This document shows, piece after piece, positions 1-8,182 of a stretch of DNA of 64,000 bases. Numbering within the stretch: position 1 is the stretch's first letter; every line of letters begins with the position of its first letter. The notes below the pieces were generated by a model that made no database searches, was not told where the DNA came from, and saw only the letters and a list, made by a program, of their open reading frames with translations. The DNA is from Clostridia bacterium (lineage in GTDB: Bacteria; Bacillota; Clostridia; Christensenellales; Pumilibacteraceae), in assembly GCA_022793815.1 (NCBI GenBank), contig JAAWDP010000014.1, positions 1 through 64,000 of the forward strand. The letters are read 5' to 3'. A program made the position numbers and the translations under genes.

Positions 1-45
1 CTCGTCCTTACCAAGGACGTGCTCTACCTGCTGAGCCATAACAGC
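1..45 (-). tRNA. tRNA-Thr(GGU), 5' part only (cut by window edge)
   Basis: Read on the minus strand, this holds the acceptor 5' strand GCTGTTA, a D arm (GCTC...GAGC), and an anticodon stem-loop CGTCC-TTGGTAA-GGACG with anticodon GGT. That makes it threonine-specific. The sequence runs off the window at tRNA position 45, so the T arm and 3' acceptor strand cannot be checked. It lies downstream of a second, truncated copy at 104-148 and of a strong minus-strand promoter at 241-269. Confidence 0.8.
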
Positions 46-103
46 ATAACCCTTTTTAGGGGGTTAAATATTAAGTTGTGCTATAACCGCATTCTGTGTA
101 GCA
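46..103 (-). other. Spacer between the tRNA-Thr copies, two small hairpins
   Basis: Read on the minus strand, the spacer begins inside a GTGCTA/TAGCAC inverted repeat that starts right after the truncated tRNA copy, and has a second short inverted repeat AACCC/GGGTT close to the next tRNA start. Neither resembles a T arm or a 3' acceptor strand. They may be processing signals or remains of the lost 3' half. Confidence 0.4.
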
Positions 104-148
104 CTCGTCCTTACCAAGGACGTGCTCTACCTGCTGAGCCATAACAGC
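104..148 (-). pseudogene. Duplicated 5' half of tRNA-Thr(GGU)
   Basis: These 45 bases are identical to positions 1-45, and the copy starts at the tRNA 5' end and stops in the variable loop. What follows on the minus strand does not contain a GGTTCRA T-loop or a strand that could pair with the acceptor GCTGTTA. The copy is therefore a tRNA half and not a complete gene. It sits in front of the other copy in the same transcription direction. Confidence 0.85.
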
Positions 149-240
149 AAACAAATTTATGTGTGTTTAAACTGCCGCTTTGTTTTGAGTCGGAACAATG
201 CTTGCAAATAAATAATATGACCGCTCGACATTGCCCGTAC

Positions 241-269
241 ATTATAGCAAAGAAAGAGGATATAGTCAA
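241..269 (-). promoter_or_regulatory. Minus-strand promoter for the tRNA-Thr transcript
   Basis: On the minus strand TTGACT (264-269) is followed after 17 bp by TATAAT (241-246), a near-consensus vegetative promoter. Transcription would start near 234 and run left through the tRNA half (148-104) into the tRNA at 45-1. The stretch 149-398 otherwise holds no convincing gene; short open frames there lack ribosome binding sites and recognisable protein. Confidence 0.75.
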
Positions 270-398
270 GCATTTGTGCCGAAATTTTGCGACGTGCGAA
301 AAAAATCAAAATACAATGCAGTAAAGTTTACGCCTCACATACGCTATGTTTTTGATGGCGGTAAAAAACGAATGCCGAAAATTGCGATGAAATTTCGC

Positions 399-426
399 TT
401 GACAAAACGCGTAGACCGGATATACT
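399..426 (+). promoter_or_regulatory. Promoter of two-component operon 1
   Basis: TTGACA (399-404), a 16-bp spacer and TATACT (421-426) precede the regulator gene by about 50 bp. No G-tract lies in this spacer, unlike the promoter of the second two-component operon. Confidence 0.75.
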
Positions 427-474
427 ATATAAAAAAATACCTGTTTCGAACTCGGATAGCGGAGGGCATGGAAA

Positions 475-1203
475 ATGAGCGCATGGGTAACAAATATTTG
501 CATCGTCGAGGATGACGATGCAACGGCGGAAATTATAGAAAGCCATATCAAAAGATTCGCATCCGAGCATTCGTATACCGTTGCGATAAAGCGTTTTGCG
601 GGAATCGATTCGTTTTTGAACGGTTACGATTCGACCGTCGACGTGGTGTTTATGGATATAAATCTACCCGACGGCAACGGTATGAACGCGATTAAACGTC
701 TGCGCAAAAAGGACGGACAAGTCGCAGTCGTGTTCATCACCGCGCTTGCGCAGTATGCCCTCGGCGGCTATTCGGTAAACGCTTTCGATTTTGTTGTAAA
801 GCCCGTTATATACGAGGGATTTTCGTTGAAACTTCGCAGATTGTTTCATTATTTGAGCGCCCATCGGAAATGCACGTTTATCGTGAATAACCGTCAGGGG
901 CGCTGGATTGTAAATTCCGCCACGCTTCGATATGTGGAAATAGCGGGACATGTGGTGCGCTATCATACGGAGTCTGGCGAAATAATAGGGAACGGAACGT
1001 TACGCGGCGTTACGGATATGTTGGAAGGATTGCCGTTCGTGTTATGCAATCGCTGTTATCTCGTCAATCTCGCATTCGTTACCAATATTTCCGACGGAGA
1101 AGTCGTTGTGGGCGGGGACAGGCTTTTGATATCTCAGCACCGCCGTAAAGAGTTCATGCGCGCGTTCAACGATTATCTTGCGTCGGGAGGTCTCGGAAGA
1201 TGA
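475..1203 (+). CDS. LytTR-family response regulator 1 (AgrA/ComE type)
   Basis: This 242-residue DNA-binding response regulator is the cytosolic output of the kinase encoded next. The receiver domain (about 6-125) shows the acidic pocket IVEDDD, the phospho-acceptor D61 in FMDINLPDG, and the conserved Lys in DFVVKPV. The C-terminal half (about 140-240) is a LytTR domain ending in the typical LCNRCYLVNL stretch. GGAGGG at 461-466 is 8 bases before the ATG. The stop overlaps the kinase start (ATGA), so the two are translationally coupled. Paralogues lie at 15281 and 24408. The family usually answers to extracellular peptides, but no peptide gene was found. A likely target is the downstream GH3 operon, whose promoter carries a 21-bp-period direct repeat. 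Confidence 0.92.
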   Translation: MSAWVTNICIVEDDDATAEIIESHIKRFASEHSYTVAIKRFAGIDSFLNGYDSTVDVVFMDINLPDGNGMNAIKRLRKKDGQVAVVFITALAQYALGGYSVNAFDFVVKPVIYEGFSLKLRRLFHYLSAHRKCTFIVNNRQGRWIVNSATLRYVEIAGHVVRYHTESGEIIGNGTLRGVTDMLEGLPFVLCNRCYLVNLAFVTNISDGEVVVGGDRLLISQHRRKEFMRAFNDYLASGGLGR

Positions 1204-2528
1204 CCTCGCTCGAAATCTATAAATATCTTTTTGTCGTCGAGCTTATTGCGGCGGAAGCGATGTTCGTGCGGCGCATGGGCAAAAGGAGTTTTTTTCCGTT
1301 GCGACTTACTGCGGCGCTTTTGGTTTGCGCGGCTGCCGCAATTTTTTATCCCGTTAACAGTTGGTCGTATACGGGATGGTATGTATCTCTGATGTCGCTC
1401 GTATTGTTTTTCGTGACGTTGTTCGGCATTTTTTTCGTGTTCGATATATCTTTCAAAAATGCAGTATTCTGCGCCAGTGCGGCTTATACGGCTCAGCATC
1501 TGGCTTACGAGGTGTTCAAGGCGGTTCTTTTGCCCTTCGATATTTTTGCCGCCAACGATATATACGGGCAGGAAATTTTCGAGTTTTCCTCTTTCAACGG
1601 CATGACTTTGGTTACGGCGCTCGTATATCTGAATATCTATGCGGGGATTTATATAGCGTTTTATTTCATATTGGGAAAGAAGATAGGCGCAAGCGGAGAA
1701 CTGCATTTAAAAAGCACCGTTTTATTGATGCTGTCCGTCGTGATTCTTCTCGTGGACATTGTGTTGAATGCCGTAACGCTTTATGTCTCAGACGGATACA
1801 GCTCTCTTTACGACGCCGTAACGGCAATTTACAACTGTCTGTGCTGTTTACTGGTTTTTTATATCCAGTACAGTTTAATCAACGTAAAGGGCATAACGGA
1901 CGAGCTCGAAACCGTTTCGCGTCTTTTGCGGCAGTCGCAGGCGCAGTATGAATTGAAAAAAGAACAGATAGATTTGATTAACATCAAGTGCCACGATATG
2001 AAACACAGACTTGCGGCGATAAAGGACGGCAGCGACACATCCGATATCGAAGACATTATTTCCGTGTACGATGCGACGATAAAGACGGGTAACGATGTTT
2101 TGGATACAATTCTAACGGAAAAGAGTTTGATTTGTCAAAGTAAGGATATAAAGCTTTCCTGCATGGCGGACGGGGGCGGATTGTCATTTATGAGCAAAGC
2201 GGACCAGTATGCGATGTTTGGAAATATTATAGACAACGCCGTGGAAGCCGTAGGTAAACTGGATGATAAAAACAAGCGCTGTATCGATTTGAATATACGC
2301 ATGACGGAGGGGTTTGTTTCCGTTATGGCGGAAAATTATTACGAGGGGAAATTGAAGCTCTCGCCCGACGGATTTCCGCTTACGTTGAAAGCCGATAAGA
2401 ACAGTCACGGATTCGGACTGAAAAGCGTGAAATTCATCGCGGAAAAATACGGAGGAAATCTGTCCGTGAATACAGGCGACGGAATATTCAGAGTAGCTAT
2501 TTTGATTCCGGTCAAAATCGAAGAGTAG
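1200..2528 (+). CDS. GHKL sensor histidine kinase 1 (AgrC/ComD type)
   Basis: This is a 442-residue membrane kinase. The first ~215 residues are hydrophobic with about six predicted membrane helices, and include AAYTAQHLAYEV, a motif repeated in both paralogous kinases of this window (YTxQHxA). A coiled linker leads to the dimerisation/phospho-acceptor motif KCHDMKHRL with H265. The GHKL ATPase domain follows, with N-box IIDNAVEA and G-box HGFGLKS. It overlaps the regulator gene by 4 bp. Family knowledge says such kinases sense peptides or other extracellular cues through the membrane domain. The ligand is unknown here. The next operon encodes surface glycosidase-like proteins, so a glycan- or envelope-derived cue is possible but is inference. 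Confidence 0.9.
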   Translation: MTSLEIYKYLFVVELIAAEAMFVRRMGKRSFFPLRLTAALLVCAAAAIFYPVNSWSYTGWYVSLMSLVLFFVTLFGIFFVFDISFKNAVFCASAAYTAQHLAYEVFKAVLLPFDIFAANDIYGQEIFEFSSFNGMTLVTALVYLNIYAGIYIAFYFILGKKIGASGELHLKSTVLLMLSVVILLVDIVLNAVTLYVSDGYSSLYDAVTAIYNCLCCLLVFYIQYSLINVKGITDELETVSRLLRQSQAQYELKKEQIDLINIKCHDMKHRLAAIKDGSDTSDIEDIISVYDATIKTGNDVLDTILTEKSLICQSKDIKLSCMADGGGLSFMSKADQYAMFGNIIDNAVEAVGKLDDKNKRCIDLNIRMTEGFVSVMAENYYEGKLKLSPDGFPLTLKADKNSHGFGLKSVKFIAEKYGGNLSVNTGDGIFRVAILIPVKIEE

Positions 2529-2533
2529 ATAAT

Positions 2534-2593
2534 GCGGTTTGGGTCTTAGTTCGCGCGGTTGATATTGACAGCCGCTTTTTCCGATGTTATAAT
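2534..2593 (+). promoter_or_regulatory. Promoter of GH3 operon 1 with 21-bp-period direct repeat
   Basis: TTGACA (2565-2570), 17 bp, TATAAT (2588-2593). Just upstream, GCGGTT occurs at 2534-2539 and again at 2555-2560, exactly 21 bp apart and ending 4 bp before the -35. LytTR regulators bind paired ~9-bp direct repeats with about this period, so the site is a good candidate for the regulator encoded at 475. Confidence 0.65.
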
Positions 2594-2656
2594 TTTTTTG
2601 TCGAAGGGGAGTGAAAAATCTTAAATTCGACGGGAAAATTATTCGGAGGTGGGAGT

Positions 2657-2989
2657 TTGAAAAAAGGACGTGTAACAGATGGAAATGGGGGAACAGCGCT
2701 GCAAACGGCGCGGAAGCTCCCTTGGGGGATTTTTGCGGGAGTCGGGGGAATCGTATGGTCGGTCGTTACGGTCGCGCTTGTCGCAGTGAACGTTATTTCG
2801 AGTGCGATGATTGCAAGCGCCGGAAGCGACGACGGTCTTTCGAAGTCCGGTTGGATGGCGGCTCTGTGGGGTGCGGAAGTTGTGCTTACCGTGCTTATAC
2901 TGGCTTTCATAGGTATGTATGTATGGAAAACGGTGATGTCCAAAAGAGCAAAGCCCGACGATGGAGGACATGTAAATGAAAGTGTTTGA
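2657..2989 (+). CDS. Small two-helix membrane protein, paralogue of the protein at 17618
   Basis: I do not recognise the family. The 110-residue product has an N-terminal stretch with KLPWGIF, then two hydrophobic segments (about 25-52 and 68-92) and a charged tail. The KLPWGIF motif, the size and the helix spacing recur in the protein at 17618, which also sits directly before a GH3 gene. The TTG start is supported by GGAGGTGGGAG ending 3 bases before it, although an internal start nearer the KLPWGIF motif is possible. It overlaps the next gene by 14 bp. Position suggests a membrane partner or assembly factor for the double-anchored GH3 protein, which is inference. Confidence 0.7.
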   Translation: MKKGRVTDGNGGTALQTARKLPWGIFAGVGGIVWSVVTVALVAVNVISSAMIASAGSDDGLSKSGWMAALWGAEVVLTVLILAFIGMYVWKTVMSKRAKPDDGGHVNESV

Positions 2990-5900
2990 AAAACGTTCGC
3001 TGTGGTGTTTGCTTGCGGCATGGATGGTTGTTTGGTTTTTAATCGCGCTCATCGCGGGATTCGTCGTTTCGACTCCCGGCTATACGCGAATGATAAACGG
3101 CGCTCTCGGATTGACGGGATTCCGCAAAGAAACCATTCAACCCGAAGACGGCGAGAAAGTAGACAACGAATATTATAAGTCCGCGTTCGTCAAGAAAGAT
3201 GCGAACGGAAATATCCTTTACGATTCGGAAGGCATGCAGATTTACGACGATGCCGCGCTTCATAAAGAGGATGTGGAAACCGCCGCCCGTGTTCAGCGCG
3301 AGGGCGCCGCAATACTTTGGAACGAAAGCAAGTCGGGAAATAAAGGGCTTCCGCTGTCGGAAAAAGCGGCAATCAGTTTGTTCAGTCATTCTTCCGTAGC
3401 GCCGGCATATTCCGGTTCCGGCTCGGGCGGAGTTTACGCGCGGGCGGCGGCACCTATGAAAGAATCTTTTGAAAAAGCAGGACTTACCGTCAACGATACG
3501 CTTTGGAATTTCTATAAGAGTAAGGCGATTGACGAGGCTTATTCGAGAACCGAAGCGGTGAAAATAAACGAAGTTCCTTACAGCAAATATACGGACGACG
3601 TCAAAGCGTCTTTCCCCTCTTTCGGAGATGCTGCGGTATTCGTGCTTACGCGCGTCAGCGGAGAAAAGACGGACTTCAATATGAAGGGGGCGGATACCGA
3701 TACGGGAGATTATTTGTCTTTGAGCAATCAGGAACTCAACGTTTTGTCGCAGATTATTCTTCTCAAACAGGCGGGAACGTTCAAGAAAGTCATAATACTT
3801 TTGAATACGCCGGGGCAGATAAACTTTGCGCAAATATTCGATACGAGTCCGACGAGCAGGTTCGCCAGCTATTCGGGGCTGTCGGGATGTTTGGCGGATT
3901 ACGTCGATTGCTGTATGTGGATAGGTCAGCCCGGCACGGAAGGACTGAACGAGGTCGGCAGAATCCTTACGGGCGCGTCGTATCCTTCGGGACATATCGT
4001 GAATACGTTTGCAATGGACAATAAATCCGCGCCAGCCGCATCCAATGCTACGGCTTTGAGTTATCTCGGCTCGGCGGGTCGTTCATTCGTCGGAAGCAGC
4101 GCCGAAAGACATACTTCGTATATAGTTTACGCGGAAGGCATCTATGTCGGATACAAATACTACGAAACCAGGTATGAAGATACCGTCATGAACGCAGGTA
4201 AAGCTGCATCGACTGTGGGCGCATACAATTCCGTTGGAAACTGGGACTATTCGGAAGAAGTTGCGTTTCCTTTCGGATGGGGACTGTCCTATACGACGTT
4301 CTCTTACGATTGCAGTGCGAAAGAAAATGCCGACGGCAGTTTCGATATCTCGGTTACCGTTACCAATACGGGCGAGAGAGTCGGTATGGATGCGGTTCAG
4401 GTATACATTCAAAAGCCGTATACGGAACACGATAAGCAACATGGATTGGAACAGGCATCCGTAAATCTGTGCGGATACGCCAAGACGGGAGAAATAGAGC
4501 CGGGTAAGTCCCAAACCGTCAAGATAACCGTGGACGGCAATGCTTTCAAAACTTACGACCACGTCGTAAATAAAACTTATATCAGAGAAAAGGGGACCTA
4601 TTATATAACGGTCGCGCAAAACGCGCATGAAGCCGTGAACAATATTCTTGCGAAAAAGGGTTACACTAAGGACAACGGCATGGACGAAAACGGTAACGCC
4701 GACTTCGTTTGGGCAAAGGAATATGTTTCAGACGATAAAGAAACTTATTCCGTTTCCGCGCGCGGCGCTTCCGTTGCCAACCGTTTCGACGAAGCAAATT
4801 GGAATGTCTACTCGAAAAAAGGCGCCGAAACGGTAACTTACCTTTCGCGTAAAGATTGGGAAGCCACGTATCCTTCGTCGCGCATAACGCTCACCATGAC
4901 CGACGGTTTGTATAACGATGTACTATTCGATTACGAAGTTGCGCGCGATTCGAAAGACGAAATGCCTTCTTACGGAGTAAAGAACGATATGTCGCTTGCC
5001 GATATGCGCGGACTCGATATAGACAATCCGTATTGGGAGAGTCTGCTCGACCAGATGACGTTGGAAGAACAGATAAACATGATAGGTCTTGCCTATCACG
5101 GTTCGAGCATGGTCGAATCGATAAATAAGCCGGGCGAGGATGTGCAGGACGGACCTTTGGGTTACAGAGCCGTATTCAAAACGGATTCCTCGTATAGAAC
5201 TATGGGCTTTCCGAGCACCGTGGTTTTGGCGGCGACTTTCAACGACGAGCTCGCCGAAAAAGTAGGTACTCAGATAGGTGAGGACGCTTTGCACGCGGGT
5301 ATCAGCGGACTTTACGGTCCGGGCGCGAATATTCAGAGGTCGGCGTACGGCGGCAGAAATTTCGAGTATTATGCGGAAGACACCTTCGTTTCGGGACGTA
5401 TGCTTAAAAGCGAAGTAATCGGAGTTCAATCGACGGGCACGTTCACGCACATAAAGCACTTCCTTTTGAACGACCAGGACAGCCAACGCTACGGCGTATC
5501 TATCTGGCTCAACGAACAGACAATCCGCGAAACGTATTTGGAGGCGTTCCGTCCCGCCGTGGAAGAGGGAAAATCGAGGAGCATTATGACCTCGTTCAAC
5601 CGTATCGGCGCAAAATGGAGCGGAGCGGTATACGGACTGTGCACCGACGTGCTCAGAAACGAATGGGGCTTTGTCGGACCCGTCATCAGCGACTGCCCGT
5701 GCGGTGCGTATATGGGCGTCGTCGACGGTCTTATGGCAGGCAACGATTTTATTCTGTATGCGTCCACGAATCTCAACGCCTATTACGCGGCAGAGAGCAA
5801 TCCCACGGTGGCACAGGCGATTCGCACCGCATCGCGCAGATTGTTGTACATGATAGCCAATTCCAACGCCATGAACGGATACAGCGCCTATACGAGAGTA

Positions 5901-6062
5901 TATCACGTAAAGGAATGGTGGCAGCACGCCATCACTGGAGTCACGATAGGTTTCGCGGTTGCGACGGCGGTTCTCGCCGCAATAACGGTGTATTCGTTCG
6001 TGTACTGTTCCAAAACGAAAAAGAAAGTTCGGGCGTCGAATCCCGTGCCCGACAACGCTTGA
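2976..6062 (+). CDS. Membrane-anchored, domain-permuted GH3 glycosidase-like protein 1
   Basis: The 1028-residue protein starts with a membrane helix (about 8-31) and ends with another (about 985-1008) followed by a basic tail, so both ends should be anchored with the bulk outside. Domain order is inverted relative to common GH3 enzymes. The alpha/beta sandwich comes first (about 90-385, starting near REGAAILW), then a fibronectin III-like domain (about 454-530, VTNTGERVG), then the TIM-barrel domain (about 683-960). The barrel keeps QDGPLGYR, GGRNFEYY, HIKHFLLNDQD and the nucleophile region VISDCP with D906. Inverted GH3 proteins are known, for example in Butyrivibrio and Ruminococcus. Substrate is not predictable. 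Retained motifs suggest an active beta-glycosidase. The start overlaps the preceding small membrane protein gene. Confidence 0.85.
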   Translation: MKVFEKRSLWCLLAAWMVVWFLIALIAGFVVSTPGYTRMINGALGLTGFRKETIQPEDGEKVDNEYYKSAFVKKDANGNILYDSEGMQIYDDAALHKEDVETAARVQREGAAILWNESKSGNKGLPLSEKAAISLFSHSSVAPAYSGSGSGGVYARAAAPMKESFEKAGLTVNDTLWNFYKSKAIDEAYSRTEAVKINEVPYSKYTDDVKASFPSFGDAAVFVLTRVSGEKTDFNMKGADTDTGDYLSLSNQELNVLSQIILLKQAGTFKKVIILLNTPGQINFAQIFDTSPTSRFASYSGLSGCLADYVDCCMWIGQPGTEGLNEVGRILTGASYPSGHIVNTFAMDNKSAPAASNATALSYLGSAGRSFVGSSAERHTSYIVYAEGIYVGYKYYETRYEDTVMNAGKAASTVGAYNSVGNWDYSEEVAFPFGWGLSYTTFSYDCSAKENADGSFDISVTVTNTGERVGMDAVQVYIQKPYTEHDKQHGLEQASVNLCGYAKTGEIEPGKSQTVKITVDGNAFKTYDHVVNKTYIREKGTYYITVAQNAHEAVNNILAKKGYTKDNGMDENGNADFVWAKEYVSDDKETYSVSARGASVANRFDEANWNVYSKKGAETVTYLSRKDWEATYPSSRITLTMTDGLYNDVLFDYEVARDSKDEMPSYGVKNDMSLADMRGLDIDNPYWESLLDQMTLEEQINMIGLAYHGSSMVESINKPGEDVQDGPLGYRAVFKTDSSYRTMGFPSTVVLAATFNDELAEKVGTQIGEDALHAGISGLYGPGANIQRSAYGGRNFEYYAEDTFVSGRMLKSEVIGVQSTGTFTHIKHFLLNDQDSQRYGVSIWLNEQTIRETYLEAFRPAVEEGKSRSIMTSFNRIGAKWSGAVYGLCTDVLRNEWGFVGPVISDCPCGAYMGVVDGLMAGNDFILYASTNLNAYYAAESNPTVAQAIRTASRRLLYMIANSNAMNGYSAYTRVYHVKEWWQHAITGVTIGFAVATAVLAAITVYSFVYCSKTKKKVRASNPVPDNA

Positions 6063-6090
6063 CGGTTAAATCGAATAAGGAGAGAAAAAT

Positions 6091-7977
6091 ATGAAGACAG
6101 GGAGAATAACAATGAAAAAAGGACTGCTGTCGGTATTTGTTGCCGTATGTCTGGTCGTGTCGGTGTTTGCGTTCGCCGCCTGCGGGGGAGGGGCTACCGA
6201 TACCAAAAATCTGACGCTGAACGCACGGACGCTTTCGGTCGAGCAGGGAAAAACCGTCGAACTCAAAGCTACGTCTGTCGACATAGACGGCGATATAGCG
6301 TGGAGCACGGATAAAGCGTCCGTGGTTTCGCTTGACAAGACGAAGGGAGCCAACGTGACTTTGACGGGACTTGCCGTCGGTACGGTCGTCGTCACCGCAA
6401 GCGCGGGAGACAAGACCGCGTCCTGCACCGTAACCGTCACTCCCGACACCACGCCTTCGCTGAAACTCGACCACAGCGAACTCGAAATAGACCAGTATAC
6501 TTCCGCCACGCTGTCGGCAGACGTTAAAAATATTTCGGGCGAAGTCAAATGGACGACCAGCTCCAATCTTACGGTTTCGCTCGGCAGCAACAGCGGAAAT
6601 CAAGTGACCGTAACGGGCTTGAAAGCGGGCAGCTCCACGATAACCGCAAGCATCGGAGGCAAAATGGCGGTATGTATTGTTACCGTCAATTACGTGGCAA
6701 GTCCCGACAATCCTTCCGACGAGGGATGGAACGTTACCGATAACGGCGACGGAACATATAAATATAAATTCGAGGCGGAGAGCGGCGACATGCAATATGC
6801 GCCTTCCGACGAAATGGGTGCCAAGTTGCCCACGAAGGGACTGGAAACCACTCTGGTAAAGAATAATTATCCGAGCGGCGACGCGTATGTATACAATTTG
6901 GACTTCGGTGTAAAGTACAGCGAAACCGGAATGACTATCGTATATGAAATTTACTCTTCCGAGCAAACCGAGGCTACTCTTTCCATAGCAATGGGATTGG
7001 GTAAAAATGCGGGCACATGCAACGAAATATGGGAAATTTCCGTGAACGGCAATGCGCTTACCGTTTCCGAAGACGTAAATTTCCCCGTGTATACGGGCAC
7101 GGTGTGGTATGATTGGAACAATGTCGAAGTCGGCAAAGTTTTGCTCATAAAAGGTAAGAACACGCTCGTCTTCAAATATATTTGGAGAAACGGAATGAAC
7201 TTCGATTACTTTACTCTCGATGTGCCGTCATCGGTTACGCTTGCCGTCGATGCGGAGCATAACTTGGGTGCGCACAAATACGGCGAGTGGCAGCTTTTGG
7301 AAGAGCCTACGGACATCGAAACGGGTTTGGCGAGAATGTATTGCGAGTATTGCCGCTATTACGGCACAAAGACCATTACCGCGATAGGAGGCGACGGCTG
7401 GACGGAAGAAGTAGTCGTGCAAAACGACGAATATCACTACGGCGTTTCGGATATGCAATACTTTATCGACGGCAAACTGATGTGTTCGTATCGGAAGTTG
7501 AAAAACCCCACGGGTCAAACTGCGGAATATAAGTTCGAATGCGAAAACATGGCTTATACGGGCGAGGCGCAACCCAAGAACGGAGAACTTAATTCCAATG
7601 CGAGCAATGACGGTTATATGGGGAACTTAAATACGAAATCGTTTTCCATAACGCTCACCGTCCATGCGGAGCAGGATTGTTCGGCTATACTGATTTTCTG
7701 CGGCGGATTCAAAAGCGGAGTTACCGTGAAATTCAACGATAACGGAGGGCAGTTGCTCGTCGGCGGCGAGGAAATCCCCGTCGATGCGGGAGTCAAATTC
7801 GTCGGAAAGGGTTGGACTACTTGGTTCGAAGTCGAAATTTGCGTCGTCAATCTGAAAGCGGGCGACAATACGATTACTTTGAATCATTTGAACAAAGGCA
7901 ATTACGGCAACCTCGATTACTGGAAACTCATATCGCCGTCGGTTCTCATCGAAGTACTGCCCGAAGAGGAAGTTTAA
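6091..7977 (+). CDS. Lipoprotein with two Ig-like (BIG2) and two CBM6/35-like domains
   Basis: This 628-residue surface lipoprotein has lipobox FAAC with C31 counted from the first ATG. Two bacterial Ig-like group 2 domains follow (about 40-115 and 124-200; each has a WSTD/WTTS-type centre and a G-x-S/V-T-I-T-A end). Two beta-sandwich segments opening with YKFEAESGDM (about 226) and YKFECENMAYTG (about 480) resemble carbohydrate-binding modules of the CBM6/CBM35 type. Between them lies a short HKYGEW...CEYC segment. Starts at 6091 (AAGGAG 8 bases before) and 6112 are both plausible. The gene follows the GH3 gene by 28 bp. It probably binds glycan or cell wall beside the GH3 protein. Confidence 0.8.
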   Translation: MKTGRITMKKGLLSVFVAVCLVVSVFAFAACGGGATDTKNLTLNARTLSVEQGKTVELKATSVDIDGDIAWSTDKASVVSLDKTKGANVTLTGLAVGTVVVTASAGDKTASCTVTVTPDTTPSLKLDHSELEIDQYTSATLSADVKNISGEVKWTTSSNLTVSLGSNSGNQVTVTGLKAGSSTITASIGGKMAVCIVTVNYVASPDNPSDEGWNVTDNGDGTYKYKFEAESGDMQYAPSDEMGAKLPTKGLETTLVKNNYPSGDAYVYNLDFGVKYSETGMTIVYEIYSSEQTEATLSIAMGLGKNAGTCNEIWEISVNGNALTVSEDVNFPVYTGTVWYDWNNVEVGKVLLIKGKNTLVFKYIWRNGMNFDYFTLDVPSSVTLAVDAEHNLGAHKYGEWQLLEEPTDIETGLARMYCEYCRYYGTKTITAIGGDGWTEEVVVQNDEYHYGVSDMQYFIDGKLMCSYRKLKNPTGQTAEYKFECENMAYTGEAQPKNGELNSNASNDGYMGNLNTKSFSITLTVHAEQDCSAILIFCGGFKSGVTVKFNDNGGQLLVGGEEIPVDAGVKFVGKGWTTWFEVEICVVNLKAGDNTITLNHLNKGNYGNLDYWKLISPSVLIEVLPEEEV

Positions 7978-8012
7978 CAGAACGTTCAAACGGTAAAAAA
8001 CGAATGTAACGC

Positions 8013-8045
8013 AAAAAGCGGCGGATGACCCATGCGCCGCTTTTT
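8013..8045 (+). terminator. Intrinsic terminator of GH3 operon 1
   Basis: AAAAAGCGGCG pairs with CGCCGCTTTTT across an 11-base loop, and the stem itself ends in the T run. It ends the operon 36 bp after the lipoprotein gene. Confidence 0.8.
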
Positions 8046-8121
8046 ACAGACTGTCAAAATAAAGTGATATCGGGAAAGATTGTCGCAACGGAAAAATTTG
8101 TCGAAAATCGCATCCAAAAGC

Positions 8122-8150
8122 TTGACGGGGGGGGGTACTTATTGTATAAT
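8122..8150 (+). promoter_or_regulatory. Promoter with a G9 tract in the -35/-10 spacer
   Basis: TTGACG (8122-8127) and TATAAT (8145-8150) are 17 bp apart. A run of nine G (8127-8135) begins at the last base of the -35 and fills the first half of the spacer. Slippage in the run would change the spacer length or the -35 context, as in known phase-variable promoters. It drives the small lipoprotein at 8183. Confidence 0.7.
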
Positions 8151-8182
8151 TCCCGTATCACACCGATAGGAGGATTAAAGAG

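Noticed and set aside
231..515. Plus-strand frame of 94 codons before regulator 1
   Set aside because: It crosses the promoter and start of the regulator gene, has no ribosome site and encodes a basic, low-information sequence.
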